From Lachnospiraceae bacterium (lineage in GTDB: Bacteria > Bacillota > Clostridia > Lachnospirales > Lachnospiraceae): 46,295 nt of DNA. Shown piece after piece: positions 41,734 to 46,295 of the stretch (positions are counted from its first letter, which is position 1; each line of letters opens with the position of its first letter). The stretch lies in contig JAILRI010000235.1 of NCBI GenBank assembly GCA_024698555.1, positions 1 to 46,295 of the forward strand, given 5' to 3'. The position numbers were made by a program, and so were the translations under genes. The notes beneath the pieces were generated by a model. That model worked only from the letters and a program-made list of their open reading frames with translations, did not search any database and was not told the DNA's origin.

Positions 41734-44298
41734 TCAAAATCTTATGATCTTCGCCTTCTTATCACCCATCTTGTCGATGATAGCGGCTTTCGGGTCGATC
41801 ATGCGCGGGCGGGAATGCCAGGTGCCCTCCGCCTCGCTGTAGGCTGACAACCATGCAAAACCGGGTAGCTGGGCGTAAGTGTTACGGTCGAATACTTTTG
41901 AATATTTCTCTGTAAATGTGCTTATCTCTATAAGTTTACCGTATGAAAACGCGAAAAGATTGTCGCTCACCTCAAAGCTGCCAACATAAGCGTTGAGACC
42001 GTCGGTAGCAGTCATCAGCCCAAAAGCTCTTGAATCCGTGGTCAGCCAGCCTAACATATACTCAATAGACCTCCCCTGTTCGGTAAAAAAGGGCTTTACA
42101 GTATACATATTTTCAAAACCGCTGAACAGTACCATATTATCCCTGTATGAAACATTTTTGAAAAGATGCGTATCCCTCCATGTCTGATCCCAGTTTGTAA
42201 ACATGTTGCCCATTACGCAGTATTCGGTCAAATTGCCCTCGATATGCATATCCTCAAGCATTCCGTCCAGGTATTCAAACGACTCGCAGGTCGGCCCCTC
42301 CTGATAACAGTGATGCGAGTAGCAGTTTATTATCTGTTCGAAACCACCGTTCATGTTAAATCCGCCGCCCATCAGATTAATGGAGGGAAACTCATCCCCG
42401 TAATAATATACTCCGCCGCCCATCCATTTGGCTTCGCAGTTCTGGAAAATAAGATGCTCGCCGGCTCCCCTCTCCCGGGTCGCTCCGCCGCAGACAGTCT
42501 GCGTGGAATATGCAAAACAAAGATTATCACAGGTTCCGTAATCATACATTCCCTGCATGAAGGAATGCGGGGTGCTCATCCGGATATCTTTATACAGCTC
42601 TCCGGGATTGCCCTCATCACAGCGCAGATACAAGTTTCCCGTAACATAAAGGGACGTACAGGTTTTTTTAACGAATCCGTCGGAAAACATCCACATCCTG
42701 TCATACGGTTCTTCCTTGTATTCAAGAGCCGGGAAAAAGCACATATTCTCCAGATGTTTTTTCACATCATATTCATCCCCGAGCCTGTAATTTTCTATAT
42801 CAATATATTTTTTGTCATCCCAGTAGGGTGTGTCACGCTTTGCATAAGCATCTCCGTCATCGAAGACTATCACGCCTACCTCGGGAGTTTTCTCATGATA
42901 CTTCCATATCTTTCTTCCATCCTTACCCTCATAGTACAGGGTCCATTTGTCCGCCCCCGACGAGTTGCCAAGCGAGCCGGAAAGCACCGGCTTAGGTCCT
43001 TCTCCGTATGCGGAAAATGTCAGCCGCTCCACATCATCGAATATCAGATATTCACATTCGTCCCATACCGAACCGCGCTCGAAGAATACGGCATCACCCT
43101 CATGCAGCTCTATCCATCTGAGCCTCTCTATCGTCTTAATTGGTGTTTCTTCACTCAGTCCGTCGTTATCATCATCACCGTTGTTTGAAACATAATAAGC
43201 GGTTCCGGTATAGGTTTTGCCCTGAATAAAGGTATCGCTCTTTACAATCTTGTTATCGGTGTTCAGTATCGCTTCCCTGCGTTCATCAGCTTTCTTTAAT
43301 ATTTCCTTTGCTTCGGGAGTTTCGAGCACCTTTTCCAGAATCTTCTCCGATGCTGCAAATGCCACTTCCTCATCAGACTCATAGAGCCTTACGACAGCTT
43401 CGACGGCATCCTTATATGTCAGATCTTCCTTGATGCGCCAGTCACCGTCAACAGGCTCCATAAGAGCAAAGCCCGTGATACAGGACTTTCTCCTTATCAC
43501 AAAGTAAAATGAGGCATTATCGATCCTCGAATACATGTGGCGATCTTCATAAAAAGGATCCACGTTTGATTTCACCGGTGTATCTATGCTGAACACAGGA
43601 TCCTCCCATGACGCATTGCTGCAAAAATCAAAATCTTCATAAGGATGCATGTGATCGTTAACAATATTCAGATCCACCGCTTCCGCCAGATAATGCATGG
43701 CCAAGAATGCCGCTTCGCGCTTCATCACAGTATCGGGAGCCTTTTTTGTAAGCTTGTTCCAGCCCTTAATGGCGGATGGCTTGTACAGTTTGATCATCCT
43801 GCCCGCCATTGCGCAAAAATCCTTATATGTTATGGGCTCCGCAGCCGCATCCGTTTCACTCATTCCGGCATCCGCGATCCCGTACCACACTGCTCTTTCG
43901 TACTCGGTCGCTGGAATGTCGTACCTGACCCTGACGGCGCATTTAAGCGTCTTTGATTTCTTCTTGCCTCCGGACATGTATATGACCTTGGCCTTCAAGG
44001 TCGCCTCACCGGCAGTTTTTCCCGTTATCTTCACCGAGCCCTTCTTTTTCGCGGAAAGCTTTATACAGTCCTTGTCTGCACCTGTAACTGTCCAGGTGGT
44101 CTTTTTTATGATCTTGGAATTCGCCAGTGATATCTTCTCACCATTGCCGACAAACACGGTCATTTTTTTTGATGTTAATGCAGGAGCAGCGGTAGCAGCT
44201 TCTACAGCTGTAGACTGCGAATGTGACACGCCTTCCGGCATTATCATAGCTATCGTTAATGCAAATATCAATAACAAAACGGTTTTTTTCAGCTTCAT
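41734..44298 (-). CDS. Secreted protein with Ig-like, S-layer-homology-like and parallel beta-helix regions
   Basis: An 854-residue exported protein. The signal peptide (KKTVLLLIFALTIAMIMPEG) ends near residue 35. A bacterial Ig-like region follows (about 40-125; GSVKITGKTAGEATLKAKV). The stretch around 150-175 (ITYKDFCAMAGRMIKLY) resembles an S-layer homology segment, which would tether it to the wall. From about 367 (YYVSNNGDDDNDGLSEETPIKTI) it reads as a right-handed beta-helix like those of polysaccharide lyases and surface enzymes; no catalytic residues were identified. AAGGAGG stands before the ATG. Its 3' end abuts the REP-like region. Confidence 0.78.
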   Translation of the reverse strand: MKLKKTVLLLIFALTIAMIMPEGVSHSQSTAVEAATAAPALTSKKMTVFVGNGEKISLANSKIIKKTTWTVTGADKDCIKLSAKKKGSVKITGKTAGEATLKAKVIYMSGGKKKSKTLKCAVRVRYDIPATEYERAVWYGIADAGMSETDAAAEPITYKDFCAMAGRMIKLYKPSAIKGWNKLTKKAPDTVMKREAAFLAMHYLAEAVDLNIVNDHMHPYEDFDFCSNASWEDPVFSIDTPVKSNVDPFYEDRHMYSRIDNASFYFVIRRKSCITGFALMEPVDGDWRIKEDLTYKDAVEAVVRLYESDEEVAFAASEKILEKVLETPEAKEILKKADERREAILNTDNKIVKSDTFIQGKTYTGTAYYVSNNGDDDNDGLSEETPIKTIERLRWIELHEGDAVFFERGSVWDECEYLIFDDVERLTFSAYGEGPKPVLSGSLGNSSGADKWTLYYEGKDGRKIWKYHEKTPEVGVIVFDDGDAYAKRDTPYWDDKKYIDIENYRLGDEYDVKKHLENMCFFPALEYKEEPYDRMWMFSDGFVKKTCTSLYVTGNLYLRCDEGNPGELYKDIRMSTPHSFMQGMYDYGTCDNLCFAYSTQTVCGGATRERGAGEHLIFQNCEAKWMGGGVYYYGDEFPSINLMGGGFNMNGGFEQIINCYSHHCYQEGPTCESFEYLDGMLEDMHIEGNLTEYCVMGNMFTNWDQTWRDTHLFKNVSYRDNMVLFSGFENMYTVKPFFTEQGRSIEYMLGWLTTDSRAFGLMTATDGLNAYVGSFEVSDNLFAFSYGKLIEISTFTEKYSKVFDRNTYAQLPGFAWLSAYSEAEGTWHSRPRMIDPKAAIIDKMGDKKAKIIRF

Positions 44299-44345
44299 AG
44301 AGGCCTCCTTGTTATTTAGCGGATTCCATAACGGTACGCAAATAA

Positions 44346-44351
44346 ATTATA
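44346..44351 (-). promoter_or_regulatory. Extended -10 promoter of the beta-helix protein gene
   Basis: On the minus strand TGATATAAT is an extended -10 (TGnTATAAT), with the hexamer at 44351-44346, 48 bases before the ATG. No good -35 is visible. Confidence 0.5.
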
Positions 44352-44379
44352 TCACATAATCTGTACAATATGCAGTTTT

Positions 44380-45675
44380 TTAAAAAAATACGCCGTCATG
44401 CTGGAAGGAGCAAGACGGGTGGGAAAGTCAACGGTTGCAGAGGAATTTGCAAGAAACAATTACAGATCCTATATCAGGATCGATTTTGCAAATATAAAAA
44501 AAAGATGTCCTTGAGGTTTTTGAAGATATAGCCTCCTTGGATATGTTCTTTTTGAGGCTTCAGGCTACAGCGAGGGTAACTCTGTATCCAGGCGAATCTG
44601 TTATTATTTTCGATGAAATACAAAGAGCTCCGCTTGTGAGACAGGCAATCAAGTATCTGGTGGCCGATGGGAGGTTCAGTTATATTGAGACCGGCTCTTT
44701 GATAAGCATAAAAAGGAATGTCAAAGATATCGTAATCCCTTCGGAGGAGTTTTTTATACAGGTCTACCCTATGGATTATGAAGAGTTTATGTGGGCAGTC
44801 GGGAATGACACCTACGATGTATTAAGAGAACTGTATAGGACAAATAAACCTGTCGGAGATGGGGCAAACAGAAAACTGATGAGAGATTTTCGCACATATA
44901 TGGCTGTGGGCGGAATGCCTCAAGCCGTGGAGGCGTATGTTAATGGGAATAATTTTGAGGCAATCGATAAAGTAAAACGCGCAATCTTAAAGCTTTACGA
45001 AGAGGATTTCTATAAAATCGATCCCAGCGGAAGGCTATCGAAGATGTACAATTCTATACCGAATCAGCTTTCTGCAAATAAAAAGAGATATGTAATTTCC
45101 AATGCAACAGGGAAAAGAATGACAAATAAAGACAAAGAAATATTTTCGGAACTTTTGAATTCAAAGACAGTTTTAATATCATATAATGTTACAGATCCGA
45201 ACATATCCCTAGGCGCTACTACAGATGAAGATTCATATAAACTCTATCTGTCTGATATCGGGCTGTTCACCACAATGCTTTTCAATTCCGTTGACAAGTT
45301 ACACAGAAAATTTACAGCAAATTACTGAGTGACAAACTGGACGCCAATCTTGGATACCTTTATGAAAATGCTGCGGCACAGATGATATCGGCGGCAGGAA
45401 ATAAATTATTTTATCACACCTGGAAAAAAGATGATGAGATCCATTTTTACGAGGTTGATTTTCTAATAGCCTCTAATGCCAAAATCGTGCCGATAGAAAT
45501 CAAATCATCAAACATAAACACGCATAAATCCATATTGGAATTTTGCCGCAAATATTCGAAAAAGGTGTACAGACAGTATCTGTTTTCGCAGAAGGACATT
45601 GGACACATGGAACAACTGAGCTTTAAACCTCTGTACATGATGCCGTTTGTTTTGGAAGAACTATCCGGAAAGTAA
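44380..45675 (+). pseudogene. DUF4143-type AAA ATPase, N-terminally truncated and frameshifted twice
   Basis: The remnant of an ATPase with a DUF4143 C-terminus. The family frame opens at about 44380 (KKYAVMLEGARRVGKST, Walker A) without the usual 20 or so leading residues, a start or a ribosome site. An 8-A run at 44496-44503 shifts the frame; with seven A the frame runs into DVLEVFEDIASLD and then the Walker B IIFDEIQRA. A second break is at the A run 45307-45310: one more A would give the family sequence KIYSKLLSDKL followed by GYLYENAAAQM. The last part ends normally (VDFLIA, PIEIKSS). These ATPases are common mobile or defence-related accessory genes. Homopolymer sequencing error could explain the shifts but not the missing start. 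Confidence 0.85.
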
Positions 45676-45708
45676 CTACCCTTCACGAAGTTTTGAAGCC
45701 GCCGTCAT

Positions 45709-45784
45709 GTTCAAATTGAACTACCGCCCCCGTCCATTCGGTTCCAATTCCCTGTCAAGAATGAGACCTTCTTGACAGGGAATT
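45709..45784. terminator. REP-like sequence and bidirectional hairpin terminator
   Basis: A 16-bp perfect stem (45746-45761 with 45769-45784), with a 7-base loop and A/T ends on both sides, sits between the converging ATPase remnant and the right-edge gene. The preceding stretch again contains the CCCCCGTCC and GAACTACC-type words of the REP-like family at 41607. Confidence 0.7.
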
Positions 45785-45852
45785 TATAGCAGGTTTAAGC
45801 TTTCTAAGCAACAGGCATCATTATAATACTCATTGACAAAGCACCTTTCTCA

Positions 45853-46295
45853 TCAAATATCGATTTTTTCTACCTCTATCAGCGGCAGTGTAACAGACGC
45901 GCCAAGAACCGTAGTATAGGTATATAGTCCTCTTGAAACTCCGTAGATTGTTATAATATCGTCATCTAGTATTCGCGCTGGTATCAGCGAACGATCAAAG
46001 TAGATGTATATTACATCATCATAGTATTGATCCCATGAATTCTTTTTTGTCGCAAGACGTATCTGGATTTCAGTGTCGACTTCATTCACCTGAAGCACCC
46101 TACCTGAAAACTGTACTTTTTTTCCTTTAAAATCATCCGGTTTTCTTGCTAGATCATTAAAGGTAATACCCGTATTATAGCCTTTCTTTTTCTCGGCTTC
46201 ACGTGCTGCTGCCTCTTCTGCCGCTTTCCTTTCTGCTTCTTCCTTTGCTGCTTTATCCGCGGCAGCTTTTTCCTCTTCAGCTTTTTTTGCAGCTT
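45853..46295 (-). CDS. C-terminal part of an Ala/Glu/Lys-rich coiled-coil protein (runs off the right edge)
   Basis: The frame is open from the right edge to the stop at 45853. The first 50 or so visible residues are a charged Ala/Glu/Lys coiled coil. A compact C-terminal domain follows: GYNTGITFNDLARKPDDFKG, VQFSGRVLQV, QIRLATKK and IYFDRSLIPARILDDDIITIYG. This domain is common at the end of Firmicute lipoproteins and membrane-anchored proteins, and its beta pattern looks like an OB-like fold; its function is not established. An internal GTG near 46098 is not the true start because coding sequence continues upstream. No start, signal or anchor is visible in the window. Confidence 0.75.
   Translation of the reverse strand, partial: AAKKAEEEKAAADKAAKEEAERKAAEEAAAREAEKKKGYNTGITFNDLARKPDDFKGKKVQFSGRVLQVNEVDTEIQIRLATKKNSWDQYYDDVIYIYFDRSLIPARILDDDIITIYGVSRGLYTYTTVLGASVTLPLIEVEKIDI

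Noticed and set aside
42166-43188. Plus-strand frame of 340 codons
   Set aside because: It is antisense to the beta-helix protein and shows no recognisable motif.
45853-46098. An 81-residue stand-alone gene with a GTG start
   Set aside because: The same frame stays open to the window edge with protein-like sequence, so it is the tail of a longer gene.

Overview
The window looks like the chromosome of a strictly anaerobic, carbohydrate-fermenting Firmicute, most likely a Lachnospiraceae member (Butyrivibrio-like). This rests on gene content: a desulfoferrodoxin, a class I two-subunit Fe-S fumarase, cytosolic GH36 and GH43 glycosidases, YitT- and CmpB-type membrane proteins, BspA-like secreted proteins and clostridial-style heterodimeric ABC exporters. 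It is a family-level inference; no rRNA or tRNA is present to confirm it. No gene-free stretch exceeds about 260 bases.

Layout. 1-2224: a hairpin-rich left edge, then a sulfur-carrier cluster (ThiS-like carrier with one residue beyond its Gly tail, ThiF/MoeB-like E1, JAMM protease, TusA) closed by a strong terminator. 2313-13352: a promoter followed by ten tightly packed or overlapping plus-strand genes: thrH, an OGG-type glycosylase, yitT, a membrane HD-GYP protein, potABCD, a TetR regulator and a CmpB-family protein. 13475-20008: alpha-galactosidase, a heterodimeric ABC exporter and a truncated nucleoside hydrolase. 20002-28378 (mostly minus): ribokinase, a molybdopterin-binding protein, and two paralogous secreted proteins with Thr-rich stalks that flank an aldo/keto reductase with Fe-S motifs. 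28535-32171: desulfoferrodoxin, a hairpin cluster, an ABC exporter and an MFS transporter. 32320-38597: GH43 enzyme, YbaK deacylase, a tocopherol-cyclase-like/fumarase-alpha fusion, fumarase beta and an NAD-dependent epimerase-like protein. 38887-40496: an AT-rich HTH-metallopeptidase/PIN pair that looks acquired. 40503-46295: a DUF2804 protein, a secreted beta-helix protein, a decayed DUF4143 ATPase and the C-terminal part of a coiled-coil protein running off the right edge.

Three themes stand out. First, rearrangement scars: two convergent gene pairs (nucleoside hydrolase/ribokinase near 20005; HTH gene/secreted protein near 26665) each meet at a single point where both lose their 3' ends and read into the antisense of the other. 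An ATPase nearby has lost its start and carries two single-A indels. Second, tandem and low-complexity expansions sit inside or beside otherwise ordinary enzymes: eight heptads in the glycosylase, an 18-bp minisatellite over the stop of the aldo/keto reductase, and inserts in PotA, GH43 and both fumarase subunits. Third, there are dispersed structured elements. The best is a two-copy family with an identical 13-base box, a near-identical loop and completely different but fully paired 9-bp stems (29086-29134 and 36872-36923).

The strongest candidates for something undescribed are the cyclase-like/fumarase fusion, the box-stem-loop family, and the coupling of a c-di-GMP-type phosphodiesterase to a polyamine importer whose ATPase carries a roughly 150-residue insertion. 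Function assignments come from motif recognition by eye; no database search was run.
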